The translations under genes were made by a program, and so were the position numbers. A model generated the notes under the pieces. It saw nothing but the letters and a program-made list of their open reading frames with translations, made no database searches and was not told the origin of the DNA. Source: Chryseobacterium gallinarum (GTDB lineage Bacteria; Bacteroidota; Bacteroidia; Flavobacteriales; Weeksellaceae). From it: a DNA stretch of 64,000 bases. This document shows positions 7,829 through 16,603 of this stretch, piece after piece. Positions within the stretch are counted from its first letter, which is position 1; the number at the start of each line of letters is the position of its first letter. Location: assembly GCF_001021975.1 (NCBI RefSeq), contig NZ_CP009928.1, forward strand, positions 1,054,001 to 1,118,000. Direction: 5' to 3'.

Positions 7829-9172
7829 CTAGGCTCCGACTTTCCGGATGTCCAGAATTTCCGGTCTTTCCGAATGATCATTTATTTTTCCCGTTCTGGC
7901 AAACTCTGCCCAAAGTGCTCTTAATTTTCTTCCATTCTCATGAATATACTTCCAGGGAATATTTTTCACCATTTCAGAAGATTTCCAGGCAGCCTCATTC
8001 CCAAAAATCAAAGGGAGATCAATACAATGAGGCGCTCCTATATGATTGTATTCCGACCGCGAAATGATTCTGAATAGATAGACATTTCCTCCAGCCCCGG
8101 CATAATTTTCTGCAAATATTCTGGCAGGAGTTCCATAGATGAGATTGGTAGTTTTTTCTACCGTCTTATCCATAATCTTCAAGCCTAAGCCCTTCCCGAA
8201 ATACTTATTCAATGCCCCGGATGTTTTAAGGTAAAATGCTGTTTCATCATTATTCAGGCCAATCAGGACATCATATTTTTTTGCATTCTGTTTCCACTTT
8301 TCCACAGATTCTTCTTCTGTACATAAAGGGGGATATCCATATTGGATTCCGAAAGGCATTGCTGCTTTTAGTCCGTATTTTATAACAGAAGGTACATATT
8401 TTCCATACTCCTCCATCATTTTAAAGACATCGGTTTCATCTTTAAGGATCTCTGTTTTTTGCAAAAACTCAGCTGACATTTTCTGTCTTTTATACCGCAA
8501 TCCTAAAGGAGCACTCTGGATAATGACCCGATGAAACAATCCTTCTACCCCCTCCGATATCATTAAATGCGCAATAGCGTCTCCTCCCGATGACTGCCCC
8601 AGCAACGTAATATTTTCCGGATCGCCACCAAAATCTGCAATGTAAGACTTTACCCACTTCAAAGCTTCAATGATATCGAATAGCCCAAGATTCGGGGGCC
8701 TGCTTTCACTCCCTCCTAAAAATCCAAACAGACCTAAACGATAGGAAACCGTAACGACAATAATATGCTGCTCTTTTATCCATTCCGCCGGATCGGAAGT
8801 CGGCAGATCCCCACAACCTATTTCATGAGATCCTCCGTGAATCCATACAACAACCGGAAGTTTTTCATTTTCTTTACTATTTTCGGGACAGCTTACTGAA
8901 AGGTATTGGGTAGATTCGTCGGGCTCAAAATTTTCAACCGGCGTTGCGCCGATCATTTTTTCCACTAAAGCACTTAATTTCTGCGGGCAAACCGGGGTTT
9001 TATCCGGAAAAACAATATCTGATGCAGAAGCTTCTGCAGGAACAGGCCTCTGAAACCTTTTGGAATGGGCATAACGAATACTTTTGGCCTTGATGATACC
9101 ATTTTCTTTTAAGGCGATAATCCTTCCGAAACCGGTTTCAAAAACATGGATTCCTTTATGATTTGATGTCAT
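7829..9172 (-). CDS. Type-B carboxylesterase
   Basis: A 447-aa alpha/beta-hydrolase of the carboxylesterase type-B (cholinesterase-like) family. The nucleophile elbow GQSSGGDA (Ser in G-x-S-x-G) is present, the oxyanion loop is IHGGSHEIGCGD, and the acid residue is likely in the NNDETAFYL region. The His motif is GAPHCIDLPLIFGN, matching the family G-x-x-H-x-x-DL-x-x-x-F pattern. No signal peptide, so probably cytoplasmic, hydrolysing carboxylic esters of unknown identity. The ATG at 9172 is used because upstream residues to 9256 look like untranslated AT-rich DNA. It ends about 145 bp before the GG-leader peptide gene, which has its own promoter. Confidence 0.87.
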   Translation of the reverse strand: MTSNHKGIHVFETGFGRIIALKENGIIKAKSIRYAHSKRFQRPVPAEASASDIVFPDKTPVCPQKLSALVEKMIGATPVENFEPDESTQYLSVSCPENSKENEKLPVVVWIHGGSHEIGCGDLPTSDPAEWIKEQHIIVVTVSYRLGLFGFLGGSESRPPNLGLFDIIEALKWVKSYIADFGGDPENITLLGQSSGGDAIAHLMISEGVEGLFHRVIIQSAPLGLRYKRQKMSAEFLQKTEILKDETDVFKMMEEYGKYVPSVIKYGLKAAMPFGIQYGYPPLCTEEESVEKWKQNAKKYDVLIGLNNDETAFYLKTSGALNKYFGKGLGLKIMDKTVEKTTNLIYGTPARIFAENYAGAGGNVYLFRIISRSEYNHIGAPHCIDLPLIFGNEAAWKSSEMVKNIPWKYIHENGRKLRALWAEFARTGKINDHSERPEILDIRKVGA

Positions 9173-9314
9173 TTTAAACGCTAAAATTCTTATCCTTAAA
9201 ATTAATCTTGTTTTTTGACAACAGGAAATAATTAAAATACAAATATCACATAACACAAATATTCACTGAGAAAGGTTCTATCTGTCAAAAAAATATGCTA
9301 TCCATTTTCAAAAC

Positions 9315-10217
9315 TTAGTTCAGAGTTTTGTATTCACTCGGGGAAATACCTACCTTGGTTTTGAACAATCTTGTAAAGTGCTGCGGATATTTGAAGCCCA
9401 AATCATAAGAAATTTCACTGATTGATTTTCCATGCTCCAGAATCTGTTCTTTGGCGACATCGATTAATTTATTGTGAATGAATTCCTGCGGGGAAATACC
9501 CAATTCTTTTTTTATGAGATCTCCGAAGTAATTGGCCGAGAGGTTCAGCTTTTCCGCGAAATAATTTACCATGGGAAAACCAATACTTTTAGGTTTTTCA
9601 GATTTGAGATAATCATCCACCAGACTTTCAAATTTACCGATAAGCCCCTGATTGATATGATCTCTTGTAATAAACTGACGGTCGTAAAAACGCATACAGT
9701 AATTCAAAAACAATTCAATATTATTGACCATTAATGATTTACTATGTTTATCAATAGGCTGTCCGAGTTCATGCTTTATATTTTTAAAACATTCCAGGAT
9801 AATTTCTCTTTCTTTTTCTGAAAGGTGTAAGGCTTCATGAACATCATACGAAAAGAAATTATAATCTTTAATGTTTTTCCCAAGATTTGTTCCTTTCAGC
9901 AGATCAGGATGAAAAATCAGAGCGTAGCCTGCCGGTTGAACATATTTTCCTTTGTTATAGATACCATAGGTCTGTCCGGGAGCAATAAACACCAATGTAC
10001 CTTCCTGGTAATCGTAGCTATGTTTCCCATACAGCATGTCACCACACATTACATCTTTCAGGAAAACGGTATAAAAACCGAATTTCCTTTTGTGCTGGCA
10101 AACGGGATCTGATTGGGAAAAGTCAATTACACTTACCAACGGGTGAAGTGTTTCATGATTAGCCATTTTGTTGTATTCCGAGATGCTGTTATAGATTTCA
10201 ACCTCCTGATCTTCCAT
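9315..10217 (-). CDS. AraC-family transcriptional regulator
   Basis: A 300-aa regulator with an N-terminal cupin-like sensing domain (about residues 1-170) and a C-terminal AraC/XylS DNA-binding domain with two helix-turn-helices (about 200-300). The last 45 residues read SISEISYDLGFKYPQHFTRLFKTKVG and so on, the classic signature. It is transcribed away from the cupin-ADH pair across a 128-bp intergenic region holding a nested inverted repeat (10242-10287), which suggests it controls that pair and itself. The inducer is unknown, possibly an aldehyde or quinone-type compound by analogy with AraC regulators beside alcohol dehydrogenases. Confidence 0.88.
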   Translation of the reverse strand: MEDQEVEIYNSISEYNKMANHETLHPLVSVIDFSQSDPVCQHKRKFGFYTVFLKDVMCGDMLYGKHSYDYQEGTLVFIAPGQTYGIYNKGKYVQPAGYALIFHPDLLKGTNLGKNIKDYNFFSYDVHEALHLSEKEREIILECFKNIKHELGQPIDKHSKSLMVNNIELFLNYCMRFYDRQFITRDHINQGLIGKFESLVDDYLKSEKPKSIGFPMVNYFAEKLNLSANYFGDLIKKELGISPQEFIHNKLIDVAKEQILEHGKSISEISYDLGFKYPQHFTRLFKTKVGISPSEYKTLN

Positions 10218-10241
10218 GAAGTATATTTTTATTATTCAAAA

Positions 10242-10287
10242 TTACCAATTTCCGGATGAACTGGCAGGCTGCCTGTAAAATTGGTAA
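10242..10287. promoter_or_regulatory. Nested inverted repeat in divergent AraC/cupin promoter region
   Basis: TTACCAATTT (10242-10251) and AAATTGGTAA (10278-10287) form a perfect 10-bp inverted repeat with centres 36 bp apart. Between them CAGGC-T-GCCTG (10265-10275) is a second palindrome. The location between divergent regulator and target genes makes it a candidate operator. Confidence 0.5.
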
Positions 10288-10345
10288 GTAATCCGGTAAT
10301 CTGTATAAGCAGTTTTTCTATGAAAGTATCGAATTTTGTATCATT

Positions 10346-10756
10346 ATGGAAACTTTTAATACAACCATTTTTCCGAGAGGAGAAAAAGCTCCGTCAGAAT
10401 ATTTTTCAGGAGGAACTGCCTGGGTCCAGATTATTAAACTCAACGAAAACCAGCTCAACTGCCAGATCGGAAACGTCACTTTTGAACCGGGATGCAGAAA
10501 TAACTGGCATTCTCATGCTGGCGGACAAATCTTGATTGTTACTGCAGGAACCGGTTTCTATCAGGAAAAAGGTAAACCTGTCCAGGTTTTACACCCGGGA
10601 GATGTTGTTACTATTCTTCCGGAAGTTATCCACTGGCATGGGGCCGCTCCGGACAGTGGGTTCACCCATATTGCAATCAATCCCAATACCCAGAATGGAA
10701 TGGTTGAATGGCTGGAGCCTGTACCGGATGAGCACTATCACAATGTATCAATCTAA
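10346..10756 (+). CDS. Cupin-domain protein
   Basis: A 136-aa single-domain cupin. The first metal-binding motif is around residues 53-60 (NNWHSHAGGQ, with Gln where Glu is common) and the second near 90-97 (VIHWHGAA), so a bound divalent metal is likely through three His. Small cupins of this type sit beside aldehyde or alcohol dehydrogenases and carboxymuconolactone-like proteins in stress and detoxification loci; the activity is not established. It is followed 26 bp later by the zinc alcohol dehydrogenase and is divergent from the AraC regulator, so the two form a probable regulated operon. Confidence 0.82.
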   Translation: METFNTTIFPRGEKAPSEYFSGGTAWVQIIKLNENQLNCQIGNVTFEPGCRNNWHSHAGGQILIVTAGTGFYQEKGKPVQVLHPGDVVTILPEVIHWHGAAPDSGFTHIAINPNTQNGMVEWLEPVPDEHYHNVSI

Positions 10757-10782
10757 TATATAACATAAATCAAAGTAAACCA

Positions 10783-11835
10783 ATGAACACATTTACAGTA
10801 AAAGCTTATGGCGCTGAATCCACCACTGCAGACCTGAAAGAAATGAATATTGAAAGAAGAGAAGTCACTCCTAAAGATGTAGAAATAGAAATCCTGTATT
10901 GCGGGGTATGTCATTCTGATCTTCATACCGCAAGAAATGACTGGGGTGGAACTATCTACCCTGCTGTTCCGGGTCACGAAATTATCGGGAGAATAACAAA
11001 AATTGGAAGTGAGGTTTCCAAGTTTAAAGTGGGTGACCTTGCCGGGGTAGGATGTATTGTTGATTCCTGTGGGCATTGTGAAAGCTGTCAGCATGATCTT
11101 GAGCAATATTGCCTAAACGGGTTTACGGGAACGTATAACGGACATGATAAACATTCCGGAGGACATACTTTCGGTGGATATTCTCAAAAAGTAGTGGTAG
11201 ATGCCCACCATGTCTTAAAGGTTCCTGAAAATCTTGACCCTGCTGCTGTAGCACCACTCCTTTGTGCCGGTATTACAACATGGTCTCCTTTGAGACACTG
11301 GAATGTAGGTCCAAACTCCAAAGTAGCTGTCGTAGGGTTAGGCGGATTAGGCCATATGGCCATTAAACTGGCTAAAGGACTTGGAGCTGAGGTAACTTTA
11401 TTCTCAAGAACTCCCGGGAAAACGGAAGATGCCAAACAACTGGGAGCTGATCATGTAATCATTTCCACGGATGAGGAACAAATGAAATCGGTAACAGGGA
11501 AATTTGATGTGATTATTGATACCGTTCCTTATGTTCATGATGTTAATCCGTATGTAGCTACCCTGAATATTAACGGAACCCATGTTCTTGTCGGATATCT
11601 GGGTGGTCTGGAGCCAATACTTAATACAGTTCCCATGATTATGGGCAGAAAATCTGTAGCAGGCTCTGTCATCGGAGGTATTGCCGAGACTCAGGAATTA
11701 CTGGATTTCTGTGGTGAGCACAATATTGTTTCGGAAATTGAAATGATCAGAATGCAGGAAATCAATGAAGCATACGAAAGAATGCTGAAAAGCGATGTAA
11801 GGTATCGTTTTGTGATAGATATGAAGTCTTTATAA
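10783..11835 (+). CDS. Zinc-dependent alcohol dehydrogenase (NAD(P)-dependent, cinnamyl-alcohol-type)
   Basis: A 350-aa medium-chain dehydrogenase. Catalytic zinc ligands lie in CGVCHSDLH and in the PGHE motif (GHEIIGRI). The structural-zinc lobe GCIVDSCGHCESCQHDLEQYC is complete with four Cys. The Rossmann motif GLGGLGHMAIKLAKGLGA binds the cofactor. The sequence best resembles the cinnamyl-alcohol dehydrogenase/YahK group, which is NADP-linked and reduces aldehydes to alcohols. It is the second gene of the cupin operon beside an AraC regulator, pointing to inducible aldehyde detoxification. It ends at a strong terminator shared with the convergent ENPP gene. Confidence 0.9.
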   Translation: MNTFTVKAYGAESTTADLKEMNIERREVTPKDVEIEILYCGVCHSDLHTARNDWGGTIYPAVPGHEIIGRITKIGSEVSKFKVGDLAGVGCIVDSCGHCESCQHDLEQYCLNGFTGTYNGHDKHSGGHTFGGYSQKVVVDAHHVLKVPENLDPAAVAPLLCAGITTWSPLRHWNVGPNSKVAVVGLGGLGHMAIKLAKGLGAEVTLFSRTPGKTEDAKQLGADHVIISTDEEQMKSVTGKFDVIIDTVPYVHDVNPYVATLNINGTHVLVGYLGGLEPILNTVPMIMGRKSVAGSVIGGIAETQELLDFCGEHNIVSEIEMIRMQEINEAYERMLKSDVRYRFVIDMKSL

Positions 11836-11856
11836 GAGTAGGTCTTGTTATCCGTA

Positions 11857-11895
11857 AAAAAGTTTCGGCGCACCTTTGGTGCGCCGAAACTTTTT
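11857..11895. terminator. Strong bidirectional terminator after ADH / ENPP genes
   Basis: A perfect 18-bp inverted repeat with a 3-nt TTT loop (arms 11857-11874 and 11878-11895), with A-run and T-run at its ends. It can stop transcription from both convergent genes. Confidence 0.9.
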
Positions 11896-11924
11896 ACAAA
11901 TTTACCTTAATTTTATCCTTAAGG

Positions 11925-13208
11925 TTACTTCTTTTCTTTTAGTATCCCTTTCAGAACCTTTAGCTTTCCATCAACAGGCTGTTCGATTTTCAAACCTAAA
12001 ATTTCAGCAACAAGCGGATAGACATTCACGTTTTCAAATTCACTGATGATCTGATTATTTTTAAACTCAGGTCCCCAGGCATAGAAAGTAGCTTTCATTT
12101 CAGGAACTACCCGGGGATTGTATCCATGTTTTCCTACAGATGTTTTCTTTCCTTTCTCTAAAAATATCTTTGGAGCTTTTGGAAGCAGGAGGATCTGTCC
12201 TATTCTGTTATATTGATCATCTCTCGTTGCAAAATGCAGATACCGGGGCAACCTTTTATCCAGATAAACATCATAGTCATTTGTTTTATGTGCTTTTAAT
12301 TCTTTATAAACGGTTTTTACCTCATCCGGATTTTTAACATATACTCTTAATAACGTTTGGGAATTATAAAAATCGAATCTGTTTTTATCAAAAAGAAGGG
12401 CCGGAATTTCCAATGGCGTTCCGCCATCTACTTTGATCATTCCATGATCTGAAACGAATATAAAATTGACATTCTTCAAACCTAATGCATTTACTTTCTG
12501 TACAAGGTCTCCAATTGCGTGGTCAATCAAGTGGACAGCATTTTCAGTTTCTTTTGAATCCGGTCCATAATGATGACCGCTCCCGTCCACTTCCGGGAAA
12601 TATAAAGAAATAAAGTGTGGTCTTTGATCGTCTGGTAATTTTAGCCAGTTCACTACTTTTTCCACTTTTTCAGAAGGAGTGAATTTTTCATGATAGGGAT
12701 AATAGTAAGATGGCCTTATTCCACCGGCATCACTGGCAGATCCTACCCACATTAAAGAAGCAGAAACCATCCCATTCTTTTCAGCCAGCCCCCAAAGCGG
12801 TATCCCTCCATACCAGCTTCCGTCTTCTGCATTTTTTTTATTGCTCATGGCATATACTTCTTTCCTTTTGTAATCGTAGAAAAAATTATCAATTAACCCA
12901 TGATGAGAAGGATAAAGCCCGGTAATCAGGCTCCAGTGATTCGGAAATGTAATACTCGGATAGCTTGGGATCATTGCTTCAGCCTTTACTCCCTGATCAG
13001 AAAATTTCAAAAGGTTTTCAGCATTGTATTTATGGGCATAATCATAACGGAAACCATCCGTGGAAATCATGATTACGTAAGGTTTTGACTGGGCTTCAGC
13101 TGTGTTATGACGACCTGATATTACTACCTGAGCCGTATCAATATTTACCTGCTGTGCAAAAACCGTAAAGGAGACAAGCAGCAGTAAAAAATGTATTCCT
13201 CGCTTCAT
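11925..13208 (-). CDS. Exported nucleotide pyrophosphatase/phosphodiesterase (ENPP-type)
   Basis: A 427-aa alkaline-phosphatase-superfamily protein with signal peptide (KRGIHFLLLLVSFTVFAQ). The two-metal site is visible: ISTDGF (Asp), the nucleophile Thr in YPSITFPNHWSLITG, DGSGHHYGPDS, VSDHGM and the late GKHGY. This set is that of ENPP/Npp enzymes, which hydrolyse phosphodiester or pyrophosphate bonds of extracellular nucleotides. It lacks a T9SS sorting domain, so it is expected in the periplasm. TACCTTTG at 13225-13232 on the minus strand is a candidate -7 element. Monocistronic. Confidence 0.9.
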   Translation of the reverse strand: MKRGIHFLLLLVSFTVFAQQVNIDTAQVVISGRHNTAEAQSKPYVIMISTDGFRYDYAHKYNAENLLKFSDQGVKAEAMIPSYPSITFPNHWSLITGLYPSHHGLIDNFFYDYKRKEVYAMSNKKNAEDGSWYGGIPLWGLAEKNGMVSASLMWVGSASDAGGIRPSYYYPYHEKFTPSEKVEKVVNWLKLPDDQRPHFISLYFPEVDGSGHHYGPDSKETENAVHLIDHAIGDLVQKVNALGLKNVNFIFVSDHGMIKVDGGTPLEIPALLFDKNRFDFYNSQTLLRVYVKNPDEVKTVYKELKAHKTNDYDVYLDKRLPRYLHFATRDDQYNRIGQILLLPKAPKIFLEKGKKTSVGKHGYNPRVVPEMKATFYAWGPEFKNNQIISEFENVNVYPLVAEILGLKIEQPVDGKLKVLKGILKEKK

Positions 13209-13295
13209 TATTTAATTTTTTTGGCAAAGGTACATTCTATACTGCTCCCTGAAAAGTTTAAAGGATTAAAAGTATATTAAACCTTACATTTTATT

Positions 13296-14141
13296 TCAAA
13301 TTGTCTTTTTCATCTCAAACTGAGATAACCAGTTTGTAAGTCCTATTTTTTCGCTAAGGAACTGACTCGTACTTACGGAGATCTCATCTACATTATTCAA
13401 AGAAACCGGCTGCCCTTCATTCCTTTTTCTGACCGCGTTAAATAATTGTGTCCCGATTCCTTGCCTACGGTGCTCCGGGTCAACGGCAATCTGATGCACT
13501 TTTTTTGCTGAAGGATTATAAATAACATACCCTGCCAGGTTTTCTCCCGGATACGCCCCCAAAGTGACAAACCCTTCCGGAACGGGATCCAGCACATAAG
13601 CAGAACCTTGCCAGGAAGGTTCAATATCCCAGAACGAACGGAACTTTTCACATTGGAAATCTTCCAGCTCCCGTATACAAATTGAAGCCTGCTCTTCCTC
13701 CGGATGTATAATTCCATTAAAGCAAAGAAGCCTTCGCATAATCTTAAAGCCAAGATTTTCATAGGCCCTGATTGCTTTTTGATTTCCTTCAATAACTTCC
13801 AGAAGCAGTACACTTGCGTTCCTTTCTTTCAAAACCGGAATAATGAAATCATACATTTTTCTTACCAATCCTTTACCTCTGCCTTCCGGAACCACTCCTG
13901 TTCCTCCGTTATAGATAACTTTCTCACCATTTTCAGTCTTTTCAGCCTGAAGGATAAAACCTATAAGCTGTCCGTTTTCAAACGCACCGACTGACAAATC
14001 CATATCTAATTTTTCCGCTGCCATTTTTGAGATGAGCATTTCTTTTGTCAGATGGAAAGGAACAATATAATCTGAAAATGAAAGATTAAAGACCGTTAAA
14101 AGCTCATCTATCGTAGTATGGGTTAAAGTTTTAAATTCCAT
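13296..14141 (-). CDS. Two-domain GNAT acetyltransferase
   Basis: A 281-aa protein with two GNAT folds. The N-terminal domain holds VPEGRGKGLVRKMYDFII and NQKAIRAYENLGFKI (about residues 78-130). The C-terminal domain holds VDPEHRRQGIGTQLFNAV (about 223-240). Tandem GNAT proteins often acetylate aminoglycosides, mycothiol-like thiols or amino acids; no substrate is evident here. It is the last of three short same-strand genes (GrpB-like, deaminase-like, GNAT) spaced about 10-30 bp apart, so they may form an operon. Confidence 0.83.
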   Translation of the reverse strand: MEFKTLTHTTIDELLTVFNLSFSDYIVPFHLTKEMLISKMAAEKLDMDLSVGAFENGQLIGFILQAEKTENGEKVIYNGGTGVVPEGRGKGLVRKMYDFIIPVLKERNASVLLLEVIEGNQKAIRAYENLGFKIMRRLLCFNGIIHPEEEQASICIRELEDFQCEKFRSFWDIEPSWQGSAYVLDPVPEGFVTLGAYPGENLAGYVIYNPSAKKVHQIAVDPEHRRQGIGTQLFNAVRKRNEGQPVSLNNVDEISVSTSQFLSEKIGLTNWLSQFEMKKTI

Positions 14142-14170
14142 TACTGTTTATTTTTAATTTCATTAAAAGC

Positions 14171-14566
14171 CTACCATGTTCTGTCAAGATCTTCTTTCCA
14201 GTCGTATGGCATCAGTTCTTTTAAAGTGACAAAGACCCCGTTTTTTACTTCTACTACAGCATTAAGATTTTCTTTGGATAATTGACTCATCAGTTCCCTG
14301 CATCTTCCACAAGGAGGAACTGCATTCCCGTCATTACCTACGGCTACTACTGCTTTAATACGATGTTCACCATTTTTCAACATTTCAGCCACAGCACTGT
14401 GCTCTGCACAAAACCCCATTGAACAGGCAGTATCTATACTGATTCCTGTATATACATTACCTTCTGCAGTTTCAATGGCAGCCGCTACTCCTCCATATTC
14501 TATAAAATCATTCAGCATCCTGGATTTTGCAAACTGACCGGCTATTTCCTTTAAATCCTTTCTCAT
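14171..14566 (-). CDS. Cytidine/blasticidin-S deaminase-like protein
   Basis: A 131-aa zinc deaminase. The zinc site is CSMGFCAEHSAVAEM (Cys-Ala-Glu, with the Glu as proton shuttle) and PPCGRCREL (C-x-x-C), the pattern of cytidine deaminase and blasticidin-S deaminase. Length matches the small tetrameric class. A start at 14566 (MRKDLKEIA) is chosen; the longer frame to 14599 would overlap the end of the upstream GrpB-like gene by 25 bp. Likely role: nucleoside salvage or detoxification. True substrate unresolved. Confidence 0.8.
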   Translation of the reverse strand: MRKDLKEIAGQFAKSRMLNDFIEYGGVAAAIETAEGNVYTGISIDTACSMGFCAEHSAVAEMLKNGEHRIKAVVAVGNDGNAVPPCGRCRELMSQLSKENLNAVVEVKNGVFVTLKELMPYDWKEDLDRTW

Positions 14567-14574
14567 AGATAAAT

Positions 14575-15174
14575 TTATTTGTGATGTTCCATATACCACT
14601 GTACCGCATTACGTTCTTCTCTTTTAATAAACGGATCCTTGCCTGCATTATAATCATTACCGTCATACCATTCTTTTTTGCTCAGAACTTCTTTAAGCTG
14701 TTGATATTCCTGCTTTACACGGGCATGGGTACACAAATAATCTCTAAAGGCAATATGACGAAGCCAATGTTCAGAAGATACAGGAATTGCATGAATATGG
14801 GCCACACGAAGACTATGGTCATGAAGCTTCTCAGGAATATCCTCTTCCTTGAAAATGGTTTCAGGAAATCCTAAGTTTTTGGGACGGTTTATAAGTTTAA
14901 TAAAAAAGCGGCGATAAGGCATATCTTTATTATATTTTTCATAATAAACATAATCCTGTCCTTGTAATAAATGTGGAATTTTATCCAGATCTTCCGCATC
15001 TTTTACCCCGATCATAATATCTATGATAGGTTTTGCAGATAAGCCTTCTACGGATGTGCTTCCGATATGTTCAATTTCGGGATTCAAAAAACCGATGCTT
15101 TCTTCCAATTCATTTTTAATGGATTCAAATTGTATTTTCCAGGAAGGGTTGTATTTTTCAAACGTAACTTTCAT
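14575..15174 (-). CDS. GrpB-family nucleotidyltransferase-like protein
   Basis: A 199-aa protein of the GrpB/UPF0157 family, which carries a minimal nucleotidyltransferase fold. The signature EHIGSTSVEGLSAKPIIDIMIGV (positions about 42-64) includes the G-S-T-S motif and paired acidic residues. The ATG at 15174 (MKVTFEKYNPSW) matches the family start; a TTG six codons upstream is less likely. Function of the family is unknown. It is first of a short gene run with the deaminase-like and GNAT genes. Confidence 0.85.
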   Translation of the reverse strand: MKVTFEKYNPSWKIQFESIKNELEESIGFLNPEIEHIGSTSVEGLSAKPIIDIMIGVKDAEDLDKIPHLLQGQDYVYYEKYNKDMPYRRFFIKLINRPKNLGFPETIFKEEDIPEKLHDHSLRVAHIHAIPVSSEHWLRHIAFRDYLCTHARVKQEYQQLKEVLSKKEWYDGNDYNAGKDPFIKREERNAVQWYMEHHK

Positions 15175-15259
15175 CGGTAACGGTTTATACAAATATATGA
15201 AAATTCGCTCAAAGCCTTTAAACCGGGCATTTTAAGATTTTTGATTCTAAAAATAAAAC

Positions 15260-15290
15260 GCCTCCGAAAAATCAGAGGCATTTTTTAAAA
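15260..15290 (-). terminator. Terminator of the DOMON/T9SS operon
   Basis: GCCTC (15260-15264) and GAGGC (15275-15279) form the base of a hairpin extended by CGA/TC pairs, with A/T runs on both sides. It lies downstream of the minus-strand gene ending at 15313. Confidence 0.6.
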
Positions 15291-15312
15291 ATATTAGGAT
15301 GTGTTTTTTTAA

Positions 15313-16077
15313 TTATTCTTTAATCAGTTTTTCATAAGACAGACTTCCGTCTTTCAGCAAAACCTCAAAATAATAAGTTCCTGACTTCAGATCTTCAATA
15401 TTAATATGCTCTTTGTCTGGTCTTATTGATTTTACTTTTCTTCCGGTAGCATCAAAAACATCAACGGATCTTATTTTATCAAAATTTTTAAAGCCAATCG
15501 TTTCTTTTGCCGGGTTAGGATAAAGAAGTACTTTTTTGTTTCCGGCAGCTGCTTCATTTGTGGATAAAGTACTGGCTGCCATTGTTAATGTTGCATATCC
15601 TCTATTAGCTGGTCCATGATATCCTAAAGCCTGATTTCCAAGCCTGCGTGCATAAAAGATATTAATGGTTCCTGCCGAATTGGGAATCGCAAAGTCTCCC
15701 GCCCCACCGGAAAGAGATCTTGTGGCCACAATAGTCCTTGTAGTTCCTGATATAGTATTGGATACTTCTGTCCAGTCTTGTGAAACATCAGCATTGGGCG
15801 TTGTAGTTCCTATAAAGGAATAATCTCTGGTGGTTGCAGAATTATAAATAAACCCATCTGCTCCCGGAGCCATTCCTCCGCTGTCCACTCCATTTCCTCC
15901 AAACCCGATTCCCAACATAGAATTGCTGTCGCCGGTTACTGTAAGGGTCACTCCTGTAGGAGTGGTATCCAATTTCACCGTCATGGAAGTAACCGGAAGG
16001 CTTACTGTTCCAGACGAAAACTGAGCCCAGGCAAGGGTAGCGAGGGCCATACTGATGGTGAGTAAAATTTTTTTCAT
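15313..16077 (-). CDS. Secreted DOMON-like protein with T9SS sorting domain
   Basis: A 254-aa secreted protein. After a signal peptide (residues 1-18, ending AWAQ) comes a beta-sandwich region of about 160 residues resembling DOMON domains: an internal IGFGGNGVDSGGMAPG block, a later RSLSGGAGDFAIPNSAG and a terminal LGYHGPANRGYATL. DOMON domains bind haem or sugars. The last 70 residues (YPNPAKETIGF to EKLIKE) are a type A T9SS C-terminal sorting domain, so it is exported across the outer membrane. It is the last gene of an operon with a haem c lipoprotein and YceI, which favours a redox or haem-related role, but this is inference. Confidence 0.75.
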   Translation of the reverse strand: MKKILLTISMALATLAWAQFSSGTVSLPVTSMTVKLDTTPTGVTLTVTGDSNSMLGIGFGGNGVDSGGMAPGADGFIYNSATTRDYSFIGTTTPNADVSQDWTEVSNTISGTTRTIVATRSLSGGAGDFAIPNSAGTINIFYARRLGNQALGYHGPANRGYATLTMAASTLSTNEAAAGNKKVLLYPNPAKETIGFKNFDKIRSVDVFDATGRKVKSIRPDKEHINIEDLKSGTYYFEVLLKDGSLSYEKLIKE

Positions 16078-16078
16078 A

Positions 16079-16603
16079 TCAATTTTTTAAGAGGTTAATG
16101 ATTTCTTTGTTATTGGTTTGCAATGCATATTCAAAAGGAGTCATTCCCATTGAATCTTTTTTAGATTTATCTGCTTTATATGAAAGCAGTAGTTCCACCA
16201 ATTCTTTGTTTCCAAATTTCACGGCCCAGAATAAAGGAGTATAACCGGTAGCATCTGCAATATTAGGGTCGGCATTTTTTCTTAGCAAAGCTTCTGTAAG
16301 CTCTTTATTGTATTTTACCGAAAGTCCTGCCAGTGCAGTTCCTTCTTTACTTTGATAATTCACATCTTTTACATGGTCAATCAAAAATTTTGCAACCTCT
16401 GTATTGCCTCTGTAACAAGCCAGGATAAGAGGTGAAAAACCATTCTCATTTGGTTGATTGATAATATCCGGATTCTGTTTCATCAATCCTTTTACTTCAT
16501 CAACCGTTCCGTTTCTGGCAACATCAAAAATTGTTTTTGTTTGTTCCTGAGCATATAACAACGAAGTCAGAAACATACTCAGCAGTAAGATCAGGTTTTT
16601 CAT
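16079..16603 (-). CDS. Exported ankyrin-repeat protein
   Basis: A 174-aa protein with a signal peptide (about 19 residues, ending LYAQ) followed by four to five ankyrin repeats; examples are ENGFSPLILACYRGNTEVAK, EGTALAGLSVKYNKELTEAL and TGYTPLFWAVKFGNKELVEL. Ankyrin repeats mediate protein-protein contacts, and small periplasmic ankyrin proteins in other bacteria (AnkB type) accompany catalase or redox enzymes. It starts inside the stop of yceI (4-bp overlap at 16600-16603) and is separated from the DOMON-like gene by 1 bp, so it is firmly within the operon. Confidence 0.85.
   Translation of the reverse strand: MKNLILLLSMFLTSLLYAQEQTKTIFDVARNGTVDEVKGLMKQNPDIINQPNENGFSPLILACYRGNTEVAKFLIDHVKDVNYQSKEGTALAGLSVKYNKELTEALLRKNADPNIADATGYTPLFWAVKFGNKELVELLLSYKADKSKKDSMGMTPFEYALQTNNKEIINLLKN

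Noticed and set aside
12140..13088. Plus-strand frames opposite the ENPP gene
   Set aside because: Shadow frames without family features; the minus-strand ENPP has all catalytic motifs.
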